The notes under the pieces were generated by a model that worked only from the letters and a program-made list of their open reading frames with translations, had not been told where the DNA came from and searched no databases. DNA of 64,000 bases from JADJLQ01 sp038251405. Its GTDB lineage: Bacteria; Bacteroidota; Bacteroidia; Chitinophagales; Saprospiraceae. Each line of letters starts with the position of its first letter. Positions within the stretch are counted from its first letter, which is position 1. The DNA is taken from the NCBI GenBank assembly GCA_038251405.1, contig JBBSBH010000011.1, forward strand, positions 87,033 through 151,032. Direction: 5' to 3'. Of this stretch, positions 1-9,335 are shown piece by piece. A program made the position numbers and the translations under genes.

Positions 1-291
1 AATATGAAAGGCCGGATCGAATTCGTCATTCAGATCCAGTGCCTTTTGAATAGAGATGGCCAATATTTCAAATAGTCCACCATATAAATGCATGTTTCCT
101 TCAGGGACATACAATGCTGAAGTTTCCTTACCGAAAGAAGTATAGTAACTCCAAAGTTTTTTCGAGTAATCTACCTGAAATCGTTCATCCCCGTTAATGC
201 CAAACTTCGGACTTATCCCAATCATAAATACCAATAGAGCAGCCATAAAGAACCGGAAGTTTTTCGCATTAAAAATTGTACTTCCTATCAT
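1..291 (-). CDS. Membrane glycosyltransferase (GT39/PMT-like), N-terminal part only
   Basis: The open frame starts at an ATG (291-289) and runs without a stop for 97 codons off the left edge. The visible protein has a short cytoplasmic start, a hydrophobic segment (about residues 15-30) and then a loop with an acidic motif (NGDE around residue 38), followed by a long loop ending in a predicted second hydrophobic stretch. A first membrane helix followed by a loop with an acidic D/E pair is typical of GT39/ArnT-like enzymes that move a sugar from a polyprenyl-phosphate carrier in the inner membrane. This is inferred from a fragment; the rest lies outside the window. Confidence 0.5.
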   Translation of the reverse strand, partial: MIGSTIFNAKNFRFFMAALLVFMIGISPKFGINGDERFQVDYSKKLWSYYTSFGKETSALYVPEGNMHLYGGLFEILAISIQKALDLNDEFDPAFHI

Positions 292-600
292 ATCAAATGA
301 TTTGAGTTGAACCCTTCCCGTTTTGGTTGAGACAGTTTTTGAAAAATGTGCGACTGTTTTTAATTACCAAATATTTGGAAACGGAACAAAAATATTATTT
401 ATTTGAGAATCAACGCTTACAGACGCTTTTTTTTGCCTTTTTGCCTTTTTGAAATTCAGTAAATTATTTTATTTATGTACAAAGTTTTATAAGTTTCTTT
501 CCTTATATTTGATGGATTAAAACAGTAATTTGTACCTGGAAATTCTAATACCGTGTATTAAATTTTAAGTAAAGGGGAGCTACAAGCAAAAACCAACTGC
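292..600. other. Intergenic region between divergent genes
   Basis: This is an AT-rich gap between the minus-strand glycosyltransferase and the plus-strand giant gene. It holds one recognisable Bacteroidota promoter box for the plus-strand gene (504-511) and a short run of near-identical GCCTTTTT units around 430-450. I see no ORF, RNA gene or clear hairpin in the remainder. Confidence 0.5.
504..511 (+). promoter_or_regulatory. Bacteroidota -7 box TATATTTG
   Basis: The sequence matches the TAnnTTTG consensus of the Bacteroidota primary sigma factor exactly. It lies about 90 bases upstream of the start of the giant secreted protein. No strong TTTG -33 element was seen at the usual 19-20 base spacing. 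Confidence 0.45.
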
Positions 601-3600
601 ATGATTAAAGCATTAAATAGTATTTTTTCAATTGCTTTCTCTTTCTTTTTTTTGGGAGTGGTCATGTTTATGGCTTTAACGGACCATTTTGAGAGTAAAA
701 AGACAAAAACACACATATCTATTCTCGCTCAAAGAAATGCAGTACCAATTTCAGAACCTAACCAATATTTCAAGGAGTCTCCTGCAGCTACAAATTTGGC
801 TCAAATTACTGTCACCAATTCAACTTTTCCGGTTGTTGGGGATACACTCAAAGTTGCTTGTGACTATAACCCTCCTGGTGCTATAAATGCCATTTTTACA
901 CCTCCTGGTGGCAACCAAGTATGGAACTTAAGCAATTTGCAAGTAGAATCATCTCAAAATATTGTTTTCCAACCTCCGAGCGCGGGTACGGCTGCTGCTT
1001 CAGTTCCAGGAGCTGATTTGCTCACGTTTGGATCACCTCATCCGGAAGAATATTTTAATGTTACATCTAATGTGATGGAATCTATGGGATATTTTGATAA
1101 GGTACTGGGTTTTTCGGGAGGAACTGAGTTGGTAGCTAATACTTTATTTAATTATACTCCTCCGATTGCAGAGCGTCATGCTCCATTACAGTTTTTCGAT
1201 ATTTATTCATCTACCTCTAATTCCCTTGAAGCGTTTGCTCCATTAGATTTAGATTCCTCATTTCAGACCAGTATGTTGGGTCTTGTGCCTACTTTGGATT
1301 CTATGCGTTTTCGGGAGACTCACCAGCGTCTTGATGTAGTAGATGCTTGGGGTAGTATGACTATTCCGGGAGGTACGTACGATGTGCTCCGTGTCAAAAG
1401 AACAGAATACAGATCGAGGGCTATAGATGTCAAAGTGGTTCCTCTGGGTTGGATAGATATATCGACCATCGGTGGTCAGCAACTCTTTTCTTTGGGTACC
1501 GATACATTGACCAGCTTTTTGTTTGTTAACGATCAGGTGAAGGAATACATTGCCGTAGCGGACTTAAATACCAGCCAAAATACAGTCTTAAAGGTGACTT
1601 TCAGAAACAGTGCCCCTTTATCGATACCTACCTGCAATCCTGATTCAATTCCTCCTATAATAACTTGTAAAAATCAGGTGACACCGGTACAATGTAGTAA
1701 TCAAGTGAATTTTATTGAAGCTATGGCTTTTGATTTGTGTGATTCGTCTGTCTTAATTACTGCGAAAAATGACACAATTGAGGGCACATGTGTTGGTAAA
1801 TTTTCTGTACTTCGGACATGGACAGCCACAGATGGCTCTGGAAATGCTAGTAGCTGTTTCAGAATGGTAGTTGTCAGTGATACTATTCCGCCTGAGATAA
1901 CCTGTAGACAGATAGATACTGTCGAGTGTGCAAAAGAAATTCCCACATGCTCTCCAGATGGTCTTACCTCTTCTATGGATAATTGTGATAATCAGCTCAC
2001 AATATCATGCAAAGACTCCCCGCTTGCTTTAGGCTGTAATGTTTCTTTTGTTCGCACATATAGTGCTTATGATGATTGTGATAATGTAGGTACTTGCTCT
2101 ATTACCATTACAGTGGCAAATAATATGCCCTCGTCCATTACCTGTCCAGAAAATGATACTATCAGGAGTTGTGATGAAGCAGAGATCGCCGAGGCATTTG
2201 ACTTATGGCTTAATAGTGCAATGGCTTCAGGATGTGGTAATAATGTGGTTACCAATGATAATGTTGGTCCTCCTCCTATCGCTGGTGGAACCGTCACTGT
2301 TACATTTAAAAACTCTACTGCTTGTGATACAGTTACTTGCGAGGCCAGTTTTACCGTAGCACCCTTGGAGTCTGCCATTGAGTTGCTAACGAATGACACT
2401 ATTTGTGAAGGAGCCGGTGATACTGTAAAGATCAAACTATCTACTACAAATGGTAAAGCCCCCTTTGATTTCTTTTTCAATGATATTATCACTGGTTCTA
2501 CCGACTGTAGCCCGGTAGCTTCGGGTGGAACTTATATTGTAATGGATACATCCATGTTGACTCTATGCATAGCCAATCTAAGAGCGGGAACTTATACATT
2601 AACTCTGGATAGTGTGGCCGATATGAACGGATGCTATGATGCAACTAATCGATCTGTTACGATAACTATTTTGCCAAAACCAGTAAGTAAAGACGGTGCT
2701 AAATTGATAGAAAGCTGTGTGCAGGCAGGCTATAACCTGGCAGACAGTATTGAATGTAATGTACCTAGTACTTTTATTTGGTATGCAGTACAGGCTGTAG
2801 GTTCCAATATTCCTTATAATAATCCAGATGTCAGCGGCGAAACAGTTGATCCACCTGGTACAGACAGTATCATCAGTGATGTTTTGAGTAATTATAGCAA
2901 TATAGATCAGACAATAGTTTACTATGTACTGCCAACCAGTATGGATGGTTGTCGAGGAGATTCGTTTTATGTATCAGTGACGGTACAGCCAGCCATTATC
3001 AATCTGGTTGCCAACGATCAGGTTAATATCACAATGGATGAAAACTGCATGAAAGTGATATCAGCATCTGATGTAATAAAAAATGGTGGCTCCTGTGCTG
3101 AATTGCTAACCGATATTACTCTTTCCTATCCTTTAGGCACTAATACCTACTCTCCAGCTAATAAGCTCGATCGCAGTCACTTGGGCTATTGCATGATATT
3201 TTCCGTTACAGATAAAATCACCGGGAATAAGACCTGGGGCAAACTATGTGTAGAAGACAAAGCCCCACCTATGATCAACTGTCGGGATACCACTATCACA
3301 TGCTTCGATCTGGCAAATTTTCCAAAAGACGGAGACGAAGTACCCGATAATTGTGGTAACCCGGTAAAAGTAAAAGTAGCCGAGGAATCCTTTGAAGACT
3401 ACGGCTGCAACGGAGACCCGTTATTGCTAGGCGTAGTGACAAGGAGATTAATTGCGACTGACCAATGGGGAAATAGTATCGATTGCACCCGGAAATTGTA
3501 TATCGCAAAGACCTCACTCGATAGTGTACTTTGTCCGCGCGACACATCCGTGGATTGCAGTATTGCAATTATACCGGTTACACTAAAAGATAAGAGCATT

Positions 3601-6600
3601 ATATTGGTACCGATCACCGATCCTTCGCGCAGTCATGCTCCACAGGTGAAAACGATGAATGGCCTGGTAGACATATGGCCGAATAATCCATCCTGCAAAC
3701 TGACGGTACACTATACGGATGAGAAAGTAATTATCTGTGGTGGTGGCTATAAAGTTCGGCGCGACTGGCTGATCACCGATTGGTGTACAGGAATAGAGAA
3801 ACATTGTTATCAATGGATAGTGGTGGAAGATAAAACAGCGCCGATTGCCAGAGATACTACCTTACCCGTAGTGTATTCCGATCCACACGATTGTGGCAGG
3901 TATGTAGATATCGATACCCTGCCTGTGATGGATTGCAGCCGCGTAAAACAAAACTATTCGATACGATATAGTGAAGAAGGCGGCAATAGAATCATAGAAG
4001 GAGTATTACCGGTAAAACATATCTGGTTACCAACAGGTGTTGATACGATCCGGGTATTTTTAGTGGATGCCTGTTTCAATACAAGCAAAGCATTTATCAG
4101 GATACCTATAGTAGACAACACACCACCTACGCCTGTTTGCGATGAATTCACACAAGTGACAGTAGATCCGGAAGGATGCTGGTCCAAAGTAGCAGCTAAG
4201 GATCTGGACAATGGATCGAGAGATAATTGTTGCAGTGTATTGCATTTTGCAGCAGCAAAAATGGATAGTATCGAATACTGGAGAAACTATTGGAATACCA
4301 GATTAGAAGCAGCAGCGGGGAAAGAAAGTTTCTGGAAAGACAAAGCGATTTATGATATTCTCATCGAAGACTGGATCAATTGCTATGTATTTTCAGATAC
4401 GGTGCATTTTGATGAATGTGGAAGTAATCAGGTAGTATTGCGGGTATACGAAGCTTGTGGCGTGCCGAGATATGATCCACATGTATTTCCTTGCAGCGAG
4501 CATGCGTGGTTCTGTTATAATACGTACAATTATATAGGGGACTTCAATTACAATTGGTTTGATGCCAAAGGAGAAAAGTCATGTAGTTATCGACCAGCTT
4601 TATCTACTATTGGTAAACTGGATACTTTGTACACTGCGTACTTAAGCAATGGCTATTTTGAACCAAAATATGCAGGAGCTGCGCAATATGAATTTTGCAA
4701 TGTACCCTTCTATTTCCCTCATTTAATTACGGCTTGTGATAATATTGGGAATATCAACAAAATCGCCCCTGGCGGTTACTGCTCACAGAGATTATACGCA
4801 GACTGCATGGTCAATGTCCTGGTGGATGACAAAAAATCCCCCGAAATCAGAGGCCTGGAAGACATCACGATATATTGCGATGGAGCGCCAGGATGGGCCG
4901 ATTATCCAAGATCCTGTGACAATGGCTACAAAGACGGCAAATGGCCGGGCTATATTGTGGATGGAGCAGGAAGTAAACTGGATGCGAATGGCTATATCTA
5001 TGGGTATTACGGCGGCAGTGAATTCTTAGGCATCCATCCCAATAGTAATGATCACGATGATCCGCAAGCATGTGCGAGTGCTGCAGGCTGGGCACCGATC
5101 TATTGCAGAGCGTGGTTGCTGATAGATTCGTTCGACAAAGCCGGTCATGTAAATGCTGCCGATTATTTCTTTACCTATAAATTTAAAGACAAGAAATTAA
5201 ATCAAGTAGATGGTAAAGACCAATTTACTATATTTGATAATTGTCATTTGGATACTACTTCATTGGTAGTGACTAACAGTGGAACAATCAATGGCTGTGG
5301 TGAAGGCTGGATTTCCCGCACCTGGAGCATAAAAGATAAATGCGGCAATACCACATCAGCTACCCAAAAGATATATGTAAAACACAGATCTGATTTCGAA
5401 GTAATTTTCCCTGAAGATAAGATCGTGACCTGTGATTTCCTCAATAGGACCGATACCAGCAGGATGGGAGCCGGGTCACCGATCATTACCGATGACGAAT
5501 GCGAGCAAATAGGTGTGCGATACAATGATGAAATCTTCACCGTGGAGGATGGCGCATGCTACAAGATAGTGCGCACCTGGACATTGATCGATTGGTGCAT
5601 ATACCTGCCTACCGGACAGGCAGGCGATCCTAATCAACACAATCATAATCCCGATGTGATCGTTAACGACTCCCTGCGTGCCAACAAAACAGACAGATCC
5701 TGTGTGTATAGGAATATCAAAGACAATAATGATGGCTATATGCAATATGTGCAGATCATTAAAGTGATCGATGAAATTCCACCGGTAGTTACTTGTGAGG
5801 ATTATACGATATGCATCGATAAAGATTGCAGTGTGTTGGTGAATATTCCATTGACAGGAACGGATAATTGTGCCGACCAGGTAGTATTCCGAATAGATAT
5901 TACCAGGCCCGATAAAACACATGATATCCGATCCAATGTAACAGCGATTGCTGGAACATTTACCGAAGGTATTTACAAAGTGCAAATCATAGGCAAAGAC
6001 CGCTGCGGAAATGAAGACACTTGCAATATGAATCTGACCATAAAGGATTGTAAGAAACCCACACCATACTGCCTCGATGCATTGGCTACAGTGATCATGC
6101 CGAGCAAGGGAACTGTAGAGATCTGGGCGAAGGATTTCAACCGGGCGAGCACCGATAATTGTACAGCAGAAGCAGATCTGAAATATTCATTCAACAGTGA
6201 TGTTACTAAAGCTAGCCAGGTGATTACCTGCGCCGATATGACAGTAGATGGAAGGATCCAGCTCATTACCTTGGATGTATATGTGACGGATAAAGCGGGC
6301 AACCAGGATCTTTGCCGCATCAGTATACAAGTGCAGGACAATGGCTCAGCCAGCCAGCCGCAAGGCGCATGCAAAGATACTTCGGCAAGCTTAGGCAACC
6401 TCAGGGGACAATTGATGACCGAAGAGCTGGAAGGAGTAGAGAAAGCCATAGTAGAGATCAAAGACGGTTCAAATGCAATACCAGCATTCAAGAGCGGTAT
6501 CGACGGAGGCTATCAATTTGGTGCGATTCCAATCAATGGTTCATACACCATCAAAGCGCTCAGAGATGATGAGCCCATGAATGGAGTAAGCACATTAGAT

Positions 6601-7665
6601 CTGGTCAATATCCAGAAGCATATCTTAGGAATAGAACGATTGAAGAGTCCATATAAGATGATAGCTGCCGATGTAAATAATGATAATGATATATCAGCGA
6701 TCGACTTACTGGAGCTTAGAAAATTGATCCTGGGTATCTACGATAAATTACCAGATAATACCTCCTGGAAGTTTGTACCAAAATCCTATGTATTTAATGA
6801 TATCAATAATCCGTGGTCCTATCCAACAGAAGAGTCATTGACCCATATGGAAAATAATATGGTGAAAGATTTTGTAGGCATCAAGATAGGAGATGTAAAT
6901 GCAAGTGCGATCCCCCATAGCCTGATGGGTACCGAAATCAGGAGTTCAGAGAAAGGACTGATCTTCGAAGTGGAAGACAGAACCTTCAAAGCAGGGGAGC
7001 AGGTAAGTGTAGAATTCAGATCACCGAATTTTGCAGGAATCAGTGGCTTCCAGGGAACGATCAATTTTACAGATGACAATTTACGATTTGACCATTTAGG
7101 CGCTGTGCCGTCCATTGAAAAATCGTCCAGTCTAAATAGTAAACTGAATATTACGGATAAGAATATCGGCAAGCGATGGGCAAATGAAGGGCAGATCACC
7201 ATGAGCTGGAACAGTGATAAATCACTTGATGTAGATTCCAGATCCGTATTATTCACCATGACATTTACAGCTACAAGGCCTGGAAGACTGAGTGAAGTGC
7301 TGCGTATAGGTTCACAACATACCATAGCCGAATCGTACGAAGGAAAAGGCGAGCTGGGTACTCTTTCGATCCGCTTTGTGAAGAACGGAAAAGAAATAGC
7401 CGGAACGAATACCTTGTACCAAAACTATCCAAACCCATTCGATCAAAGAACAGTGATAGGTATCAACCTTGCCCAAGCCACTTCTGGTCAACTGAAGATC
7501 ACCGATGTTACTGGCCGCGCAATCACATCCATCGATAGGGACTGGAATAAAGGCTACAATGAGGTATGGCTGGATAGGAGAGAGATCGGCGCTACAGGAG
7601 TATTGTATTACAGTTTTGAGAGCAGCGGATTCAATGCAGTAAAGAAGATGGTTATAATTGATTAG
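601..7665 (+). CDS. Giant T9SS-exported protein with HYR-like modules and dockerin-like pair
   Basis: This 2354-residue protein begins with a hydrophobic export signal (about residues 8-28). The long central part (about 340-1960) carries repeated Cys-rich modules. Many open with D-x-x-P-P-x-x-x-C and continue with DNC and a W/T-x-x-D-x-x-G-N pattern, as in HYR/Ig-like repeats of surface proteins. About residues 1990-2055 contain two Asp/Asn-rich segments (DVNNDNDIS and a preceding half) resembling a dockerin-type calcium-binding pair. The last 85 residues (from LYQNYPNPF) are a type A Por_Secre_tail signal, so the protein should cross the outer membrane by T9SS and be anchored or released there. 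An adhesin or matrix role is likely. The ATG at 601 gives the signal directly. No catalytic domain was recognised. Confidence 0.85.
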   Translation: MIKALNSIFSIAFSFFFLGVVMFMALTDHFESKKTKTHISILAQRNAVPISEPNQYFKESPAATNLAQITVTNSTFPVVGDTLKVACDYNPPGAINAIFTPPGGNQVWNLSNLQVESSQNIVFQPPSAGTAAASVPGADLLTFGSPHPEEYFNVTSNVMESMGYFDKVLGFSGGTELVANTLFNYTPPIAERHAPLQFFDIYSSTSNSLEAFAPLDLDSSFQTSMLGLVPTLDSMRFRETHQRLDVVDAWGSMTIPGGTYDVLRVKRTEYRSRAIDVKVVPLGWIDISTIGGQQLFSLGTDTLTSFLFVNDQVKEYIAVADLNTSQNTVLKVTFRNSAPLSIPTCNPDSIPPIITCKNQVTPVQCSNQVNFIEAMAFDLCDSSVLITAKNDTIEGTCVGKFSVLRTWTATDGSGNASSCFRMVVVSDTIPPEITCRQIDTVECAKEIPTCSPDGLTSSMDNCDNQLTISCKDSPLALGCNVSFVRTYSAYDDCDNVGTCSITITVANNMPSSITCPENDTIRSCDEAEIAEAFDLWLNSAMASGCGNNVVTNDNVGPPPIAGGTVTVTFKNSTACDTVTCEASFTVAPLESAIELLTNDTICEGAGDTVKIKLSTTNGKAPFDFFFNDIITGSTDCSPVASGGTYIVMDTSMLTLCIANLRAGTYTLTLDSVADMNGCYDATNRSVTITILPKPVSKDGAKLIESCVQAGYNLADSIECNVPSTFIWYAVQAVGSNIPYNNPDVSGETVDPPGTDSIISDVLSNYSNIDQTIVYYVLPTSMDGCRGDSFYVSVTVQPAIINLVANDQVNITMDENCMKVISASDVIKNGGSCAELLTDITLSYPLGTNTYSPANKLDRSHLGYCMIFSVTDKITGNKTWGKLCVEDKAPPMINCRDTTITCFDLANFPKDGDEVPDNCGNPVKVKVAEESFEDYGCNGDPLLLGVVTRRLIATDQWGNSIDCTRKLYIAKTSLDSVLCPRDTSVDCSIAIIPVTLKDKSIILVPITDPSRSHAPQVKTMNGLVDIWPNNPSCKLTVHYTDEKVIICGGGYKVRRDWLITDWCTGIEKHCYQWIVVEDKTAPIARDTTLPVVYSDPHDCGRYVDIDTLPVMDCSRVKQNYSIRYSEEGGNRIIEGVLPVKHIWLPTGVDTIRVFLVDACFNTSKAFIRIPIVDNTPPTPVCDEFTQVTVDPEGCWSKVAAKDLDNGSRDNCCSVLHFAAAKMDSIEYWRNYWNTRLEAAAGKESFWKDKAIYDILIEDWINCYVFSDTVHFDECGSNQVVLRVYEACGVPRYDPHVFPCSEHAWFCYNTYNYIGDFNYNWFDAKGEKSCSYRPALSTIGKLDTLYTAYLSNGYFEPKYAGAAQYEFCNVPFYFPHLITACDNIGNINKIAPGGYCSQRLYADCMVNVLVDDKKSPEIRGLEDITIYCDGAPGWADYPRSCDNGYKDGKWPGYIVDGAGSKLDANGYIYGYYGGSEFLGIHPNSNDHDDPQACASAAGWAPIYCRAWLLIDSFDKAGHVNAADYFFTYKFKDKKLNQVDGKDQFTIFDNCHLDTTSLVVTNSGTINGCGEGWISRTWSIKDKCGNTTSATQKIYVKHRSDFEVIFPEDKIVTCDFLNRTDTSRMGAGSPIITDDECEQIGVRYNDEIFTVEDGACYKIVRTWTLIDWCIYLPTGQAGDPNQHNHNPDVIVNDSLRANKTDRSCVYRNIKDNNDGYMQYVQIIKVIDEIPPVVTCEDYTICIDKDCSVLVNIPLTGTDNCADQVVFRIDITRPDKTHDIRSNVTAIAGTFTEGIYKVQIIGKDRCGNEDTCNMNLTIKDCKKPTPYCLDALATVIMPSKGTVEIWAKDFNRASTDNCTAEADLKYSFNSDVTKASQVITCADMTVDGRIQLITLDVYVTDKAGNQDLCRISIQVQDNGSASQPQGACKDTSASLGNLRGQLMTEELEGVEKAIVEIKDGSNAIPAFKSGIDGGYQFGAIPINGSYTIKALRDDEPMNGVSTLDLVNIQKHILGIERLKSPYKMIAADVNNDNDISAIDLLELRKLILGIYDKLPDNTSWKFVPKSYVFNDINNPWSYPTEESLTHMENNMVKDFVGIKIGDVNASAIPHSLMGTEIRSSEKGLIFEVEDRTFKAGEQVSVEFRSPNFAGISGFQGTINFTDDNLRFDHLGAVPSIEKSSSLNSKLNITDKNIGKRWANEGQITMSWNSDKSLDVDSRSVLFTMTFTATRPGRLSEVLRIGSQHTIAESYEGKGELGTLSIRFVKNGKEIAGTNTLYQNYPNPFDQRTVIGINLAQATSGQLKITDVTGRAITSIDRDWNKGYNEVWLDRREIGATGVLYYSFESSGFNAVKKMVIID

Positions 7666-7691
7666 AGCATTCACCTAAATAGAATGAAGAA

Positions 7692-7735
7692 CTTTTAATC
7701 GTCTTAAACTCGCGAGAGAAGAACACGATTAAAAG
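7692..7735. repeat. 11-bp inverted repeat after the giant gene
   Basis: The arms CTTTTAATCGT (7692-7702) and ACGATTAAAAG (7725-7735) are perfectly complementary and separated by 22 bases. The element begins 26 bases after the stop of the giant gene. There is no T-run after it, so an intrinsic terminator is not supported; it could be an RNA-stabilising 3' hairpin or an end of the adjacent mobile-element scar. Confidence 0.5.
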
Positions 7736-7869
7736 AATAGCAAAACAAAAATGGATATATTTGGTATAGTAACCAAAAATGGTTGGTAAAACCTTGCAAT
7801 TTGCTGAAAGACAGGAAGTAATGACATGTTTGATGAAATACGTTTTTGATAAAAACGAATAACGATCGA

Positions 7870-8187
7870 ATGGCATTCATTCAAATATTTAAACAATGGT
7901 ATAAAACCAACTCTTCATTTATAAATGAAAAGATAATGAACGAGCAAAGCACCAGGTAGTGGTACAGACATAAAAACCTGAGGAGAGCTGCCACCGCTAT
8001 CAATACAGCTATTCCCCATTTATTTAATTACTTAGAAAATACATCTATACCCAAATCAACCAATGGTTTGGAGTCCTACTTTGGTCATCTAAAAGATAGC
8101 TTAAGTATTCATAGAGGATTATCATATCAAAATAGAAAGAGTTTTATATTATGGTATTTACATTTTAAAAACCAAACTAGGCGATAG
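7870..8187 (+). pseudogene. Transposase remnant, C-terminal part
   Basis: One frame from 7870 to the TAG at 8185-8187 reads as a transposase C-terminus. It includes WYRHKNLRRA, STNGLESYFGHLKD and SIHRGLSYQNRK, ending near FILWYLHFKN. The -N-x-L/I-E-S-x-F-x-x-L-K- and HRGLS patterns recur in mutator/IS256-like Bacteroidota transposases, although the exact family is uncertain. The frame is broken by an in-frame TAG (7957-7959) just before WYRHK. Upstream sequence (about 7786-7869) appears to continue in another frame, so at least one nonsense mutation and possibly one frameshift are present. No terminal inverted repeats or target duplication were found. Not functional. Confidence 0.7.
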
Positions 8188-8231
8188 GTTTTTCTTAGAC
8201 ATAAAGTCATCCAGTATAAATAAATAAAAAA

Positions 8232-8250
8232 GCAGCTCATTAAGAACTGC
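8232..8250 (-). terminator. Intrinsic terminator of the 45-residue ORF
   Basis: Read on the minus strand, a 7-bp stem (GCAGTTC/GAGCTGC with one G-U pair) and a 5-base loop lie immediately after the TAG of the small ORF. They are followed by TTTTTTATTTATTTA. This is a convincing Rho-independent terminator. Confidence 0.65.
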
Positions 8251-8388
8251 CTATTTAACTGTATTGACATCAACTATATTTCTGATAGGTTGCTCCTCAG
8301 CATAGCCTACTTCCTCTTCTAGTTGATTCCATAAAATTACGATTTGAGTTCTAGTAAAATCGCCAAACATTTTTGATGACATTACCAT
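8251..8388 (-). CDS. Small hypothetical protein, 45 residues
   Basis: An ATG at 8388 opens a 45-codon frame ending in TAG at 8251-8253. The protein starts MVMSSKMFGDF and has an amphipathic acidic middle (LWNQLEEEVGY). It has no signal peptide or membrane segment and no family was recognised. Support comes from context: a TAnnTTTG box 55 bases upstream (8444-8451) and an intrinsic terminator starting at the stop codon. An ATG at 8382 or 8370 could also serve as start. It sits between uppP and a decayed transposase, so it could be a cargo remnant. Confidence 0.45.
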   Translation of the reverse strand: MVMSSKMFGDFTRTQIVILWNQLEEEVGYAEEQPIRNIVDVNTVK

Positions 8389-8443
8389 ATATTTCCATTA
8401 CTTTTAAATGACAATGAAGATTTTAATTTTCTTTTCCAAGCAA

Positions 8444-8451
8444 CAAATTTA
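8444..8451 (-). promoter_or_regulatory. Bacteroidota -7 box TAAATTTG
   Basis: Minus-strand match to TAnnTTTG between the end of uppP and the small ORF at 8251-8388, placed so that it would transcribe that ORF. No -33 element was recognised. Confidence 0.35.
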
Positions 8452-8477
8452 TAGGACTATCAAATCATAATTGTTAT

Positions 8478-9293
8478 TCAATTCCAATACTTCAAAAAAA
8501 CAATTATCACTATCCCTATCACGACCCTATAGTATCCAAAAACTTTAAATCCATGTTTCTGTAAATAGCGGATTAGAAACTTAATAGCCACAAGGGCAAC
8601 TACAAAGGCGACCACATTGCCTACAATAAAAGCCGTAAGATTTTGAGTAGATGAAAGTATGAGCTCATATCCTTTAGCCTCGACTCCGTTTTGGTGATAA
8701 TGCTTTAAAAATAGGGAATACAGGGTAGCTGCCGCCATGGTGGGTACGGCCAGGAAAAAGGAGAATTCTGCAGCCAGTTCCCGGGTAAGTTTTTGTTGCA
8801 TACCGCCTATAATGCTGGCAGCACTTCTACTCACTCCGGGTATCATCGCTATGGTTTGCCAAAATCCTATCGACAATGCATTTTTATTAGAGATCTCGGG
8901 TTCGGTACTGATGGTTTGGGTCTTGAAGAAGCCATCGATAAAAACCAGGACTATACCTCCCAGTATCAAGGTAATGGCCACTGTTAAAGGACTTTCTAAT
9001 AATTCATCTATTTTGTCGGAAAATGCATAACCAAGTACCAATGCTGGAATTACCCCTATGATCAGTTTGAGATAAAACTTCCAGTCTTTAAAGGCAAAGA
9101 ATTTATTTCTATACAAAACTATCACAGCTAAAATAGCTCCAAACTGAATGGCTACTTCCATCAATTTGGTAAAATCATCTTTTTCGATGCCCATGATACT
9201 ACTGGTAATAATCATATGCCCTGTGGAGGAAATAGGCAAAAACTCAGTGATACCTTCTACGATGGCAATGATGATCGCTTTTATTAAATCCAT
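8478..9293 (-). CDS. uppP: Undecaprenyl-diphosphatase (BacA type)
   Basis: This 271-residue polytopic membrane protein dephosphorylates undecaprenyl diphosphate to recycle the lipid carrier for peptidoglycan and other envelope polymers. Visible family signatures are EGITEFLPISSTGH at residues 13-26 (the E-x3-E catalytic region) and PGVSRSA in the second half (the PGxSRS phosphate-binding motif). Length fits the family (about 260-275). The start chosen is the ATG at 9293, giving MDLIKAI. The frame stays open 50 codons further upstream, but that stretch is encoded by the tandem repeat array and is repeated in other frames there, so it is not part of the protein. Confidence 0.92.
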   Translation of the reverse strand: MDLIKAIIIAIVEGITEFLPISSTGHMIITSSIMGIEKDDFTKLMEVAIQFGAILAVIVLYRNKFFAFKDWKFYLKLIIGVIPALVLGYAFSDKIDELLESPLTVAITLILGGIVLVFIDGFFKTQTISTEPEISNKNALSIGFWQTIAMIPGVSRSAASIIGGMQQKLTRELAAEFSFFLAVPTMAAATLYSLFLKHYHQNGVEAKGYELILSSTQNLTAFIVGNVVAFVVALVAIKFLIRYLQKHGFKVFGYYRVVIGIVIIVFLKYWN

Positions 9294-9335
9294 AGTGCGT
9301 AAAGGTATGAAATGAAGATAGAAAATATAGATAAT

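Noticed and set aside
5476..6491. Two long minus-strand frames (169 and 172 codons) antisense to the giant gene
   Set aside because: The plus-strand frame has clear modular protein features, whereas the antisense translations are Cys/Ser/Ile-rich without motifs; they mirror codon bias.
6819..7325. 168-codon minus-strand frame over the 3' end of the giant gene
   Set aside because: It overlaps the conserved region before the T9SS signal and shows no protein family features.
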